Assembly: GCA_021646415.1 (NCBI GenBank)
Contig: SOEU01000001.1
Span: 186,001 to 250,000, forward strand
DNA from: Candidatus Brocadia sp.
Lineage (GTDB): Bacteria > Planctomycetota > Brocadiia > Brocadiales > Brocadiaceae
Direction: 5' to 3'
Length of the DNA stretch: 64,000 bases
Shown: piece by piece, positions 25,630 through 35,818 of the stretch
How positions within the stretch are numbered: position 1 is the stretch's first letter
How the letters are laid out: each line of letters starts with the position of its first letter
Program-made: the position numbers and the translations under genes
Notes under the pieces: model-generated
Told to the model about the DNA's origin: nothing
Database searches by the model: none
What the model saw: only the letters and a program-made list of their open reading frames with translations

Positions 25630-27183
25630 TCACTTGTCTGCTTGTCGCCGGGTTGGGGTATTTGATTCTTTTTCGATTTTTCGCGTTCGTTCGGTGATGT
25701 CCGTAGATATGCCGCATACTCCATAAAGACCTTCAACGAAGTCATACATGGGAAATTTTAAGGAAATATAGGTGTGCATCCCGTCATCTTGAGGGACAAC
25801 CTCCTCAATCACAAGAGAATTTTTTGTTTCGAGTACTTTGCAGTCATTTATTCGAAAGGCATCTGCAAACGCCTTTGGGAAAATATCATAGTCGGTTTTC
25901 CCTATAACCTGATCCTTCGTTACATGGAAGAGCCTTTCGAATTGATGATTTATAAGCAGGTAGCGCCCCTCAGTGTCTTTGAGATAGACGATGGCTGTGG
26001 TGTTATCAAGAATCGTCTGTGTCTGTTCTTTGCTCTTACGCAGTTCTGTCTCAGCCCGTTTGTGTTCCTTAATTTCCAGAGAAAGTTTATCAGCCATGGC
26101 ATTAAAACCATTCATCAGGGCGCCAATTTCATCCGTGCGGGTTACCTTTACTCTGTAATCCAGGTCGCCACCTGCAAGTCTTTCTGCTGCATCCGTTAAA
26201 TCTTTGATGGTCCTTGAGGTTGAAACGGCAAAGATAATTCCCACGCTGGTAACCGACGCAACGCCGACTATACCGAAAATCAATGCCACAATACTCAGCG
26301 TCTTTAATGGCTGAAATGCCTCTTTTTTATCTATCTCTGACAAAAGTATCCAGCCATATTCAGGTATATCCAGTGATGAACCAACGACAGGCACGCCTCG
26401 GTAGTCCGGATAAATGCCAACCATCTCTTTATCATCTTCAATAATCTTGAGAACGGGCTCCGTATCTACTACCTGTTTGAGAGATGCACCGGTTATAAAC
26501 CTTGACTCAGTGACCATTATCCTGCCTCTGTTCACGAGATATACCTCGCCAGTCTTTCCCATTCCGACACGGTTTGTTGTAATTTCACTCAGAAATGCGA
26601 GGCTATGGGCATTGATAATAACCCCGAGGGGCTTTGTATCCTGCCCGGAGATAATTGGCGCGGAGCTTAGGATGCAGGTTGCACCAAAGTATGGAAAGTA
26701 GCGTGGTGTAATATAGGCTTCACCGTAGCCCCGGTTTATCCCTTGTACAAATATATCCTGATCAGAAACATCCTTTCCAATCAACTTTTCATTGGTAGAC
26801 GAGACAACCTTGCCGTGCCTGTCCGCAATGGCTATAGCTATAAGATGATTGTCCAGCGGCAGCTTCTTCTTTGATAAGTACTCATTCAAGTCAATTACTG
26901 CATCCCGTTTGAGAACCCCACCGCGAACGACTCTTTCAATTCTGTCTCTTATGAACCTATCGGAGCTGAAATCTATGGTTCGCCCCTTTTTTGTCTCCAT
27001 AAACGATCGGATGTGGAGCCTTTTTGACTCCGCAACTGCCTTCATCTGTTCAAGTATCTGATGCTTTAGCGCGCCCTTGGCATGAAAACAGTAGACCATT
27101 GTGATTGCAGCAATGGGTATGAGTGAGATGCAAAGGGTTAATGTAAGTAATCTTCCCTTAAACGATGGAAACAGGTTCGCCAT
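25630..27183 (-). CDS. dCache-HAMP-PAS sensor without output domain
   Basis: 517 residues. A membrane segment (about 8-30) is followed by a periplasmic double-Cache domain (about 35-285, with VVSSTNEKLIGKDVSDQDIF and YGWILLSEIDKKEAF). A second membrane segment (about 292-318), a HAMP (TIKDLTDAAERLAGGDLDYRVKV) and a cytoplasmic PAS domain (about 390-500, GKTDYDIFPKAFADAFR) follow. The protein ends right after the PAS with ITERTRKIEKE and a basic tail. No kinase, cyclase or phosphodiesterase follows, so it is either truncated by a lost 3' part or works through a partner. The ligand is unknown. Confidence 0.85.
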   Translation of the reverse strand: MANLFPSFKGRLLTLTLCISLIPIAAITMVYCFHAKGALKHQILEQMKAVAESKRLHIRSFMETKKGRTIDFSSDRFIRDRIERVVRGGVLKRDAVIDLNEYLSKKKLPLDNHLIAIAIADRHGKVVSSTNEKLIGKDVSDQDIFVQGINRGYGEAYITPRYFPYFGATCILSSAPIISGQDTKPLGVIINAHSLAFLSEITTNRVGMGKTGEVYLVNRGRIMVTESRFITGASLKQVVDTEPVLKIIEDDKEMVGIYPDYRGVPVVGSSLDIPEYGWILLSEIDKKEAFQPLKTLSIVALIFGIVGVASVTSVGIIFAVSTSRTIKDLTDAAERLAGGDLDYRVKVTRTDEIGALMNGFNAMADKLSLEIKEHKRAETELRKSKEQTQTILDNTTAIVYLKDTEGRYLLINHQFERLFHVTKDQVIGKTDYDIFPKAFADAFRINDCKVLETKNSLVIEEVVPQDDGMHTYISLKFPMYDFVEGLYGVCGISTDITERTRKIEKESNTPTRRQADK

Positions 27184-27232
27184 GCAAGATTCCTCATGAT
27201 TGTGGACGAATAATTATTTGTGATATGACACC

Positions 27233-27275
27233 TTTAAATTAGGCCTTCCGGCTACTTTTTGGAATTCCTTCGAAT
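27233..27275. repeat. Dispersed repeat TTAAATTAGGCCTTC type, copy 1
   Basis: It shares TTAAATTAGGCCTTC and a following GG/CTAC/CTTTTT segment with copies at 30953-30992 and 58430-58466, and holds GGAATTCC at its end. It is a short dispersed element of unknown origin. Confidence 0.55.
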
Positions 27276-27348
27276 AAATTTATTGCGATTCATATCGTCT
27301 TTGTTTATACAGAAGCATTTAAATTTCAAATTGTTATGGAGCACTTTC

Positions 27349-28071
27349 TTATCTTTTTATTTTTTTTTCTTTGCATCTTGATGTCTGAATAGTCACCGAC
27401 TGTTTTGATATTATTTTCACCAGATTTTCCGCTATATCTTGTCTGGTCTCACATCTTGATTCAACCTTTTTATGTGAATTAATTAAATAAGCCCGGTGCT
27501 TCTCTCCTATAATTTCATCCTGATTGTTGGCAACAACTAAATCAGCACCGTTTTCTATCAGGGATGCATATGCCCTTTCAATAAGCGCATCTCGTGATAT
27601 CCCCACCTCTAATTTAAACCCTATTAAAAAGGCATGTGGCCATAACTGTCTTATCACCTTTATAACCTTGGGTGTTCTTAAAAAGGTAACTACCAGTTTG
27701 TCTTTATTCGAAGGTATCTTGCCGCTGCTCTGCGTTTCCGGGGTATAATCAAGCACTGCCATAGCATGTACAATGGCATCGAATGACTTATCTTTTAGCT
27801 CTTCCCGGATCGTGGTTAATAAGTCATCTATTGTCTCTACTTCAATAAGTGTAAGTCGGCTGGCACAATCTTTCTCTAATAAAGCGATATCCGGAAAGCA
27901 ACTGCCCATCCCGTAAACAAACGTCACGTAAGCGCCGTTTTTCAGGAGTTCGGTCGCAATCACGGTACCCAACTTACCCGTTGATTTATTGCTAATGTAT
28001 CTTACGGTATCTATATAACCTCTTGTTGGGCCGGAGGTTATCATAACACTCACCCCTTCTAAACTCTCCAT
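27349..28071 (-). CDS. Phosphopantothenate-cysteine ligase-like protein (CoaB domain)
   Basis: 240 residues matching the CoaB half of Dfp: VMITSGPTRGYIDTVRYISNKSTGKLG (nucleotide/phosphopantothenate site), HAMAVLDYTP, IGFKLEVG and ADLVVANNQDEI. CoaB joins cysteine to phosphopantothenate in coenzyme A synthesis. The usual bacterial enzyme is fused to the CoaC decarboxylase; here it stands alone. The conserved KxxK region is altered to KIPSNKDKLVV. A C-terminal basic tail (RCKEKKIKR) is unusual. It may be a genuine monofunctional CoaB or a relative with another role. Confidence 0.75.
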   Translation of the reverse strand: MESLEGVSVMITSGPTRGYIDTVRYISNKSTGKLGTVIATELLKNGAYVTFVYGMGSCFPDIALLEKDCASRLTLIEVETIDDLLTTIREELKDKSFDAIVHAMAVLDYTPETQSSGKIPSNKDKLVVTFLRTPKVIKVIRQLWPHAFLIGFKLEVGISRDALIERAYASLIENGADLVVANNQDEIIGEKHRAYLINSHKKVESRCETRQDIAENLVKIISKQSVTIQTSRCKEKKIKR

Positions 28072-28407
28072 ATTTTATGGCCTTTCTGGAAAGAGAATTG
28101 AGTCCGGGAATAAATCAGGCCCTCGGCGACTGCGTTGTGTTCTATCATAGTGCGACATTTATGTCGCTTATGCGGGATAAATCCCGCGCTACATTTTCAT
28201 GCATCAAATTATAATGTTTCTGACAATGTATTACAACACTAAGAATTAAAGCCGAAAAAACATGCTGGTGAATGTAAACGTAACACTCGCCACAAATTGG
28301 AACACAATTCGCATCAGTCTTTTTGTCTCCTTGCTAAGGAGAAATTTTAGTCATTTGATGTACCAGAAAAATACCATAGTGTTACAAATATGTACGAAAA
28401 ATGAATT
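28072..28407. other. Intergenic with GCGGGATAAATCCCGC repeat
   Basis: 336 bp with divergent genes on both sides. At about 28148-28195 lies a repeat with two palindromes: GCGACATTTATGTCGC and GCGGGATAAATCCCGC. A related fragment is near 23095. Promoters for comEC and the CoaB-like gene presumably lie here. A 133-codon frame from 28262 overlaps comEC out of frame and is not supported. Confidence 0.55.
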
Positions 28408-30966
28408 ATGCAGCGACCTGTTGTTTTTATCACCCTTTTGCTTATATGTGGCATTTACGCGGGGTCACTCACAAAGATTCCAATTTATTTTACCATTGGG
28501 ACGGGTCTCCTCTTATGGGTGTTTTGCTTTATATTTATCTATTCATACAAATTTAGAATATTTTTTCCCCCGTGCTTGTCTATCTTTTTTACTGTGGTAT
28601 CAACAGCATACTACGATTCCAGAACTGATTTTCTTCCCACCAACCATGTTGAATACGTTCTAACCACACGGAAATCTTTACAACGCATTACGGGAGTAAT
28701 TATAAATCCGCCTGTTCTCTTAGATAAAAACACATTGAATAAACGATTGCTTCAGGTCAAATCAGGGCAAATTTCGAGAAAATCTCATTACAAAATCTCT
28801 TTTACAATCCGTGCTGAAGGAATAGAAACGGCATCAGGTTGGAAAGAGATATCCGGCATTATGAAAGTAAATTTGTATCCATCGGAAGAGGAAATTTTAA
28901 AGGCGGACAATACGTCGCCTATTATAAATAAGTTAGTCTACGGCCAAAGAGTGACACTTTTCGGGTATGCATTCCTGCCAAACCCTCCCGATAATCCATA
29001 TGAATTTGATTATAAAAGCTACTTGCAAAGGCAGATGCCGTCAGTTCGCTGCTTAATGACGGTAGTAAATATGAATAATATACAGATCAAAGATTCGTAT
29101 CGCAATAACTGGGTATACGGTTTTATCTACGCATTAAATAATTCACTGAACAACACGATCTACACATATACTTTTAGCAACAGTGCCCCGTTGATCAGCA
29201 GCATGTTACTGGGTAACAGGGTTGATCTCCCGAACGAAACGATTGATAATTTTATGAAAACGGGCATCATCCACTTCATTGCCATTAGTGGTTTTAACGT
29301 GGGAATCGTCATCTTTACCGTACTGTTACCGCTGCGCTTCTTGGGAATAAATCAAACCTTGTCAACGCTAATTATCCTGTTTATTGTTGCCTTATACACG
29401 TTTTTAACAGGACTGAATCCACCTGTACTTCGCGCCAGTATAATGGCAGTTGTTTTCTTCTGCAGTTTTTTAGTGCACAGGCAATGGGATATTACATGCA
29501 GTATCTTTACGGCCATATTTTTTATCCTTATCAGAAATCCATCCGATCTTTTCAATATTGGGTTTCAACTATCGGTGCTGGCAACGATGGGTATCGTCTA
29601 CGGATCGTCAAAGATTGAAGGTACCTTGTTTAAAACTGCTTTGTTCATAGAAACGTTACAGGTAAAAGCTGAACGGGGACGATTGTTTTTCTTAAAAAAA
29701 TATCTGCGGAAATCCTTCTGCGTTTCCCTTGCCGCATGGCTGGCAACCCTTCCCCTTACAGCGTATTATTTCCATCTTTTCACACCTTTCATCTCCATCA
29801 CCAATATTATTGTGTTTCCGCTATTCTGGATTATCATAGTCTGCGGCATCGTATTATTAACACTGGGAATGGTATGCCCTCCCCTGGCATCTGTTTCGGC
29901 CTGGTTGGCATCAAACGCAGATATGGTACTAGAATCACTGGTGTCAAACCTTGCATCCTTACCGTATTCCTATTTCTATGTCAGCGGGCCTTCACCAGCA
30001 GAGACCATTGCATATTACCTGTTCATTATTCTGCTGCTCTATCGTAACTTTTTATCCATAGATCTTGTGAAAATCGCAATATTTGGACTGCTGAGCGCTA
30101 ATATTTTGATTTTCTCAGGTATGCTTAAATTCGCAAATCGCTCTTTGAAGATCACATGCTTGGATGTGGGACATGGGAGTGCCATAGTTATTCAATTTCC
30201 CACCGGGAAAAATATTCTGTATGATGTAGGCTCATGGCAGAATTACGATATCGGGAAAAATATCGTAGCTCCATTTTTATGGGGTCAGCATATAAAAAAG
30301 ATTGATCTGGTAATCATCTCCCATGAACACGAAGACCACTTTAGCGGTTTGTCGTCTATCATCGAAAGATTCCAGGTAAAATCCGTCTATTCACAGCAGC
30401 ATCTGTTTTCGTCCGAAGAGGGGCAAAGAATACTCACTTTTCTCAGGAAAAAACGTATCCGTACCGCAGCCCTTTCTTCCGGAGAAGTCTTAAAGGGATT
30501 TGAACCCGCCGTAGTAAAGATAATACATCCGCCATTTGTCTCTGGCATTACCCCAACGAACGACAATTCTTGTGTTATCAAGATTGAATACCACGGTTAC
30601 TCCGTACTTCTCTGTGCAGACATAGAAGAACGAGGGATTGGATCAATCCTATCAAAATCTTCGGAAATCAGGGCGGATATCATTCAAGTGCCTCATCATG
30701 GTTCCTCAATAAATAACATGGAAGAGTTTCTGAATACTGTACAACCTGCATACGCCTTTATCAATTCAAGCGATGGCATAACCTCCCTCAAGACGCTAGA
30801 TATCCTGCAAAAACATCACATCATGGTTTTACAGACGCACCGGGAAGGGGCGATAACGTTCAACCTGGATAAAAACGGGATAACATACTCTTCTTTTTTG
30901 AATAAGGCTTTACATATAGAGCGAAGAAACCCTTCGATTTACAATTACAACTTTGAAATTCCTTAA
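28408..30966 (+). CDS. comEC: DNA-uptake channel protein ComEC/Rec2
   Basis: 852 residues with the three standard parts. An N-terminal DUF4131 region with membrane helices and an OB-like domain covers about 1-220. The Competence domain with many membrane segments (about 230-560) includes SSMLLGNRVDLP, FIAISGFNVGIVIF and LTGLNPPVLRASIMA. A C-terminal metallo-beta-lactamase-like domain (about 580-850) has LDVGHGSAIVIQFPTG, the zinc motif HEHEDHFSGL and VPHHGSS. It conducts single-stranded DNA across the inner membrane during transformation. A ComEA-like DNA-receptor candidate lies at 62959. The last codons overlap a dispersed repeat. Confidence 0.95.
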   Translation: MQRPVVFITLLLICGIYAGSLTKIPIYFTIGTGLLLWVFCFIFIYSYKFRIFFPPCLSIFFTVVSTAYYDSRTDFLPTNHVEYVLTTRKSLQRITGVIINPPVLLDKNTLNKRLLQVKSGQISRKSHYKISFTIRAEGIETASGWKEISGIMKVNLYPSEEEILKADNTSPIINKLVYGQRVTLFGYAFLPNPPDNPYEFDYKSYLQRQMPSVRCLMTVVNMNNIQIKDSYRNNWVYGFIYALNNSLNNTIYTYTFSNSAPLISSMLLGNRVDLPNETIDNFMKTGIIHFIAISGFNVGIVIFTVLLPLRFLGINQTLSTLIILFIVALYTFLTGLNPPVLRASIMAVVFFCSFLVHRQWDITCSIFTAIFFILIRNPSDLFNIGFQLSVLATMGIVYGSSKIEGTLFKTALFIETLQVKAERGRLFFLKKYLRKSFCVSLAAWLATLPLTAYYFHLFTPFISITNIIVFPLFWIIIVCGIVLLTLGMVCPPLASVSAWLASNADMVLESLVSNLASLPYSYFYVSGPSPAETIAYYLFIILLLYRNFLSIDLVKIAIFGLLSANILIFSGMLKFANRSLKITCLDVGHGSAIVIQFPTGKNILYDVGSWQNYDIGKNIVAPFLWGQHIKKIDLVIISHEHEDHFSGLSSIIERFQVKSVYSQQHLFSSEEGQRILTFLRKKRIRTAALSSGEVLKGFEPAVVKIIHPPFVSGITPTNDNSCVIKIEYHGYSVLLCADIEERGIGSILSKSSEIRADIIQVPHHGSSINNMEEFLNTVQPAYAFINSSDGITSLKTLDILQKHHIMVLQTHREGAITFNLDKNGITYSSFLNKALHIERRNPSIYNYNFEIP

Positions 30967-30992
30967 CATTAAATTAGGCCTTCGGCGACTTT
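30953..30992. repeat. Dispersed repeat GAAATTCCT...TTCGGCGACTT, copy 2
   Basis: GAAATTCCT, ATTAAATTAGG and TTCGGCGACTT occur in the same order here and at 58430-58466. This copy overlaps the comEC stop codon, so the repeat supplies the final Glu-Ile-Pro codons. Confidence 0.65.
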
Positions 30993-31184
30993 TTCAGAAA
31001 GCCAGTATAAAGCTAAGTACCACTTCGCTTTACACTGAAATTCTTAATATTAAAATAGGTATTTCTATAAAATGCGTTTATTTTGCTTCTTGCAAATTAT
31101 CTTGTATAATCAAAATTTGTTAATTTTCTTATAAATTCGTGGCGTAAAAATAAACATTTTACTCAATTATATTCAAAACATATC

Positions 31185-32126
31185 ATGCCTCTACCAATTT
31201 GGATACTTACCGGTCCCACAGCAAGCGGAAAGACAGACATTGGCTTAAAAATTGCCGAAAATATCGATGCAGAAATAGTCTCGGCTGATTCGATGCTTGT
31301 ATATAGGGGTATGGACATCGGAACAGAAAAACCTTCCCTTGCCGTAAGAGATAAAATTCCTCATCATCTCATAGATATTATAGAACCCTGGGAAGAATAT
31401 AGTGTAGGTCAGTATGTGAAAGATTTTGAAGTCGTTACACAACGTCTTTATCAACAAGGCAAGCAATTCATCGTTGTGGGCGGGACTGCCCTTTATTTAA
31501 AGGCTATTATGGATGGTTTATTTGAAGGTCCGCCCGCGGACTGGGAATATCGCAATTCCTTAAAGGCTGTTGCCATGGAAAAAGGCCCAAACTACCTGCA
31601 TAAGATGCTTGCTGACATTGATCCCGAAACAGCCAGCAAGTTACATTTCAATGACCAGAAGAGGATTATCCGGGCGCTAGAGGTCTTTAAAAAGACGGGA
31701 CAGCGCATCTCTTCTTTTCAAACCCAGTTCGGTCATAAAAATCCAAAATATGACTGTATAATGGTTGCGATCGAATACAATCGCGATATTTTATACAAGC
31801 GCATAGAAACACGCGTGGACCGCATGTTTGAGCGTGGTCTTGTGAATGAGGTTCGGACATTATTAAACAACCCTTTAGGATTAAGTAAACAGGCATCCCA
31901 GGCGCTTGGATATAAAGAAATTATTGACTTTTTCAATGGAAAGCACACCCTTTCAGAGGTTTCTGACGAGATCAAACAAAGAACACGTCGATTTGCGAAA
32001 AGACAGATGACTTGGTTTAGAAGCTTCCCGAATATCCACTGGATTAACGCAAGAACAGAAAATGACATTGTTGGGCTTTCTGAACAATTCCTTACTTGGT
32101 ATTTTACCCGAAAAACGGGATTTTGA
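31185..32126 (+). CDS. miaA: tRNA dimethylallyltransferase
   Basis: 313 residues. The P-loop is GPTASGKTDIG; EIVSADSMLVYRGMDIGTEKPS and PHHLIDIIEPWEEYSVGQY bind tRNA A37 and substrate; VVGGTALYLKAIMDGL, ALGYKEI and the QRTRRFAKRQMTWFR end are all diagnostic. It prenylates A37 of tRNAs reading UNN codons. It is not clearly part of an operon. Confidence 0.97.
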   Translation: MPLPIWILTGPTASGKTDIGLKIAENIDAEIVSADSMLVYRGMDIGTEKPSLAVRDKIPHHLIDIIEPWEEYSVGQYVKDFEVVTQRLYQQGKQFIVVGGTALYLKAIMDGLFEGPPADWEYRNSLKAVAMEKGPNYLHKMLADIDPETASKLHFNDQKRIIRALEVFKKTGQRISSFQTQFGHKNPKYDCIMVAIEYNRDILYKRIETRVDRMFERGLVNEVRTLLNNPLGLSKQASQALGYKEIIDFFNGKHTLSEVSDEIKQRTRRFAKRQMTWFRSFPNIHWINARTENDIVGLSEQFLTWYFTRKTGF

Positions 32127-32467
32127 GACGTCATAAAAAATATTTTTACTGAGAATGCAAAAAACCCTTCTTAGGTACAATGTTAGGAGTCAAATACATA
32201 CGCATTTAATGAAATATAAATATTCTAAACTTTTTTACATTTATTCCGATAAATTTAGAAACAGGAAAACATTTTTTAGAATCATTCGTACATTGTATGA
32301 TGCCAAAAACGCCTTTTTAGGAAGAACAATGATATTAAAAGTGGACATGCTTATGAATCACCAATAATAAAAATCGATACATCAGAAATCTGAAAAGGGC
32401 AAACCATTTGTGTTATCGAAACACAAATCAACTGGACATCATCCGAAATATATAGATTGGGAAAATT
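32127..32467. other. Intergenic upstream of the pilus operon
   Basis: 341 bp, AT-rich. A 70-codon frame (32155-32367) has no family features and is not supported. Presumably this region holds the promoter of the operon that starts at 32468; no clear motif was recognised. Confidence 0.4.
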
Positions 32468-32947
32468 ATGGAAAAGTTATGTATTGTAAGGAGAAGGAAA
32501 AAGAGTCTTCAGGAAGTGGGAAAAGAGGTAATCCATGAGTTAATGGATAATGGTAGCATGTGCAGAGAAAAAGAGTCTTCATTAGAAAATTTGTCCGGAG
32601 AAAATGATAATGTCCTTTCCTTTCCTTTAACGCCTGAACAGTGCGGGTTTGTCAGATCAAACAATCATATTAAGTCTATAATAAATGGCACATCACATGG
32701 CTTTCATTTAGATATGCAAGATTATGAAAATGGTCATATTATCTTTAAATTTTGTTTTGACAAAGTAGATATAGAAAAAATGCTTAAGACGGAACATGTA
32801 TGTCAAATGCTACAAGTCAGCAAAAGTTTTTTGATGAAGCTTGTAAAAGAAAAAGAGATTAGGAGTTATAAAATGGGCAGGCTGAGGCGTTTTTCACTGA
32901 AGGATATCCTTGAGTATCTCACGGAAAAGATAGACCACACGGCGTAA
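32468..32947 (+). CDS. Excisionase-type helix-turn-helix protein
   Basis: 159 residues. The C-terminal ~55 residues form a MerR/excisionase-like winged helix (HTH_17): VCQMLQVSKSFLMKLVKEKEIRSYKMGRLRRFSLKDILEYL. The N-terminal ~100 residues are unassigned, with a basic start (RRRKKS). It lies 35 bp upstream of the ExeA-like ATPase gene, same strand, and is probably a local transcription factor for the pilus/secretion operon, although a role elsewhere is possible. Confidence 0.75.
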   Translation: MEKLCIVRRRKKSLQEVGKEVIHELMDNGSMCREKESSLENLSGENDNVLSFPLTPEQCGFVRSNNHIKSIINGTSHGFHLDMQDYENGHIIFKFCFDKVDIEKMLKTEHVCQMLQVSKSFLMKLVKEKEIRSYKMGRLRRFSLKDILEYLTEKIDHTA

Positions 32948-32982
32948 AGTATAAAGCTTTATTTCGACGGAGGTAATGTCTT

Positions 32983-34341
32983 ATGTATTATGAATATTGG
33001 GGACTTTCAAAACCGCCATTTGATAATGTTCCTGACCCAACAATGTATGCAGAATGTCATGCTTCTATGGAGAGTGCTATTGCGGAAACCATGTTTGCCA
33101 TAGAAGAAGGGGAAGACTGTGTTGCTGTTATCATTGGAGATGTGGGTTTGGGTAAAACTACGTCTCTGAGAATTATTATTGATTCCTTGCAACAAGGGAA
33201 ATATAAAATTGCATTAATTACTAATCCGAGTACTACTTTTGTTCAGATTATGAGAGAAACCATTGGCCAGCTAACTGGAAAGCAATGTGAAGAAAAGAGA
33301 AAAGTTGATTTGTTGGAAATCTTTAATAAGCTTTTATTTGACACGATTGATGAGGGGAAAAAAGTTCTCATATTTATTGATGAAGCAAATGCCATTTCAT
33401 CTGCAAACCTTGAAAATCTGAGACTTCTTACCAATATGCAGGATGACCGGAGAAATTTATTTACGTTGGTTCTTGCGGGGCAGATTGAACTAGCCCGTCG
33501 ATTAGAACATCCAAAACTAACCAACCTATTTCAGAGGATTGGGACGTACAACAGAATCAATAAGTTACAATCGGAGGATTTGATAAGGACATACGTGGAA
33601 ACAAGGTTGAAACTTGCAGGAGGAACAAGGGAAATTTTTAAAGAAAATTCATTTAAATTCCTATGGGAATATTCAGAACACGGAGTACCCCGTCTTATCA
33701 ATAAAATTTGTAAATTATCTTTAAAGGCGGGAGAAACAAATAAATTTAATGAAATCGACGCAGAAGTTGTTCGTCAGATTGGAGAACGTTTCCAGAAAAT
33801 GCATAGTCCTGCGACCCAAAAGAGAATAACTAAGAAAAGTTCCAAAGAAAAAATATTTTCGGACATAACTGAAGAAGTCACATGTATTTCTGATGCTAAT
33901 TTTATAGATCGAGGAAACGGAAAACCTGTATCAGTTCCTGAGGAAGATAACCATACAAAACCGGTATTATCTTTTAAAGAGAAAGAATGCAACATAACTG
34001 AGAATTCAAAAGACGGCGGAGAAAAAGAGTTAAAACCAGATATAGAACCGTTGGATACAAGAAAGTTAGCGACGGTCCCTACGGAAAATAATTCGAGGAT
34101 ACAAGAAAGTTCATCGGAAATAGAGATAGAAGGATCTCTGGTAAAAATAGATTTTCCCTCTCACATTATTCAGCAAGCTCAGTTTTCTACTCAGGAAAAC
34201 CGTACGAAACTAGCCGGTGTTATGGCTGCACAAACTCTTAAAGAAAATCCACAATTAATAAAATCCCCTTCAGCGGATCCTGTTTCTGTATGGTGCACTA
34301 TCAGAGATTTTGTATTGAGCAGGATAACACAGGAAAATTGA
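32983..34341 (+). CDS. ExeA/GspA-like AAA ATPase
   Basis: 452 residues. It opens with YYEYWGLSKPPFDNVPDP, the family entry motif. Walker A is GDVGLGKTTSLR, Walker B VLIFIDEANAIS, then RLLTNMQDD, and the arginine finger area is LFQRIGTYNRI. The AAA domain spans about 1-270. The C-terminal ~180 residues are low-complexity and charged, and lack the peptidoglycan-binding domain of ExeA; no membrane segment is obvious. ExeA-type ATPases help insert secretins through the cell wall. A secretin gene ends this operon, which supports that role. Confidence 0.85.
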   Translation: MYYEYWGLSKPPFDNVPDPTMYAECHASMESAIAETMFAIEEGEDCVAVIIGDVGLGKTTSLRIIIDSLQQGKYKIALITNPSTTFVQIMRETIGQLTGKQCEEKRKVDLLEIFNKLLFDTIDEGKKVLIFIDEANAISSANLENLRLLTNMQDDRRNLFTLVLAGQIELARRLEHPKLTNLFQRIGTYNRINKLQSEDLIRTYVETRLKLAGGTREIFKENSFKFLWEYSEHGVPRLINKICKLSLKAGETNKFNEIDAEVVRQIGERFQKMHSPATQKRITKKSSKEKIFSDITEEVTCISDANFIDRGNGKPVSVPEEDNHTKPVLSFKEKECNITENSKDGGEKELKPDIEPLDTRKLATVPTENNSRIQESSSEIEIEGSLVKIDFPSHIIQQAQFSTQENRTKLAGVMAAQTLKENPQLIKSPSADPVSVWCTIRDFVLSRITQEN

Positions 34342-34402
34342 GTTATTCAAAAGGTTCCTCGTGCTATACCTTTGTTTTTATTAAATTACAGAATAAGCGC
34401 TC

Positions 34403-35335
34403 ATGGACAGAAAAACTTTAACTGAAAAAAGATTTAAAGAAAGATATCAACACAATCATAGTAAACCAGGTTCAGGTGGGATTATAAAGACTTACGAAAA
34501 AAACAAAAAGCAGAACAACAACATTTCGGATGTTTATGCAAACCTTGGTTTTGCTTGTCTGACAAATGAAAATTATGCTGAAGCACTACCGTATTTTCAA
34601 AAAGTAATTGATTTAGAACCAAATAATCAGGAAGCACTTCATAATCTCGGCTACATTTATGAAAAAATGAACAGATACGGCAGTGCGAAACAAATGTATG
34701 AACAAGCAATAAAATTGGACCCGGGAAATATTGAGTTGATTATTAATATCGCTCATAATCTAGAACTGGAAGGTAACTATCATGGGGCAGTTGCATATTA
34801 TAAAAAAGCCATTGAACGAAAACCGGACGCTATTGTCCCACGTTTTTGTTTAGCTGTTCTTTATGATATGCACGATATGTTTGATGAGGCATTAGAAGAA
34901 TATAACGGTGTCTTAGAAAGAGAACCTGATTCCATAAAGGTCTTATTCAATATGGTGAATCTTTATCTCCAACTTGGTGATTATAAAAAATCTATTAATT
35001 CCTTAAAAAAAATATTGGAACTGGATCCAAATAACATTGAAGCATGGAATAATTTGGGTTCTCTTTATCTTGATTTAAAAAATTACCGGGAGGCAACTAT
35101 TGCTTTCCAGCGAGCCCTTTTGCTTAATCCCTTTCACGAAGAAACTCATTTGAATCTTGCCAGAATACAGTATTTTCAATATTGTTCAAATCCAAAAAGT
35201 TTAAAGAAGGAAGAGATTACACAAAGACTCAACTTTGTTATGTCCATGAATCCAAAAAACAAGAAAGGGCAAAAGCTCTTAAACGTCGTAATGAAAAATG
35301 GTAAAAAAATTCAAAGAAACAAGTTGTTTGACTGA
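34403..35335 (+). CDS. TPR-repeat protein of the pilus operon
   Basis: 310 residues. After a basic N-terminal ~35 residues there are about seven TPRs (YANLGFACLTNENYAEALPYFQKVIDLEPN and its repeats) covering about 45-280. No signal peptide is seen, so it is probably cytoplasmic or carried by partners. TPR proteins at this position in type IV pilus and type II secretion loci (PilF/PilW-like) help secretin assembly; the lack of a lipobox differs from PilF. It follows the ATPase gene by about 60 bp. Confidence 0.75.
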   Translation: MDRKTLTEKRFKERYQHNHSKPGSGGIIKTYEKNKKQNNNISDVYANLGFACLTNENYAEALPYFQKVIDLEPNNQEALHNLGYIYEKMNRYGSAKQMYEQAIKLDPGNIELIINIAHNLELEGNYHGAVAYYKKAIERKPDAIVPRFCLAVLYDMHDMFDEALEEYNGVLEREPDSIKVLFNMVNLYLQLGDYKKSINSLKKILELDPNNIEAWNNLGSLYLDLKNYREATIAFQRALLLNPFHEETHLNLARIQYFQYCSNPKSLKKEEITQRLNFVMSMNPKNKKGQKLLNVVMKNGKKIQRNKLFD

Positions 35336-35818
35336 AAAAATATGGGATCAATTCTGGCGCTGTACAATAAAGTATTCATTAAAATTGCTAGCGTAAATTA
35401 CCCCTTAATTAAATAGTAATACACAATTACACTTTATGCCCCTGGTTGTGCCATAGACCTCTCTGAGGTAAACTCCACAGTTTGTTTTTCTTTAGACAAT
35501 TTCCAACAAAGCCTTTAATCAAGGCACAGTAATATTTATCTCACGTTTAACATTAACAACTATAAAGATTTGATTTTTATATGTAATTTCTGAACATATT
35601 TGTTAATTTTAAAGAATATGACTAAAAATTAAATAGTTTTCTATGATTGCGATAAATTAACAAACAACAGCTAACTTAAAGAAGTAATAACTTTAATTAT
35701 TTAGGATATTTTAATATTTAGATAAAGATATTTTGTTGTTTTGGTATCTGATTTGTGAATTATTAACTTATAAATTAATTTCTTAAGAAAAATCAGTAAA
35801 ACCTAAGAAATAATACTT
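35336..35818. other. AT-rich intergenic region upstream of pilMN
   Basis: 483 bp, very AT-rich and without a supported gene. It probably holds a second promoter for the pilMN-to-secretin block. TTTAACATTAACAACT and TTAACAAACAAC-like tracts occur but no clean regulator site was recognised. Confidence 0.4.

Noticed and set aside
28262-28663. 133-residue frame overlapping comEC
   Set aside because: It overlaps a certain gene in another frame over most of its length.
32155-32367. Small protein upstream of the pilus operon
   Set aside because: No ribosome site, no family features, AT-rich sequence; likely chance.
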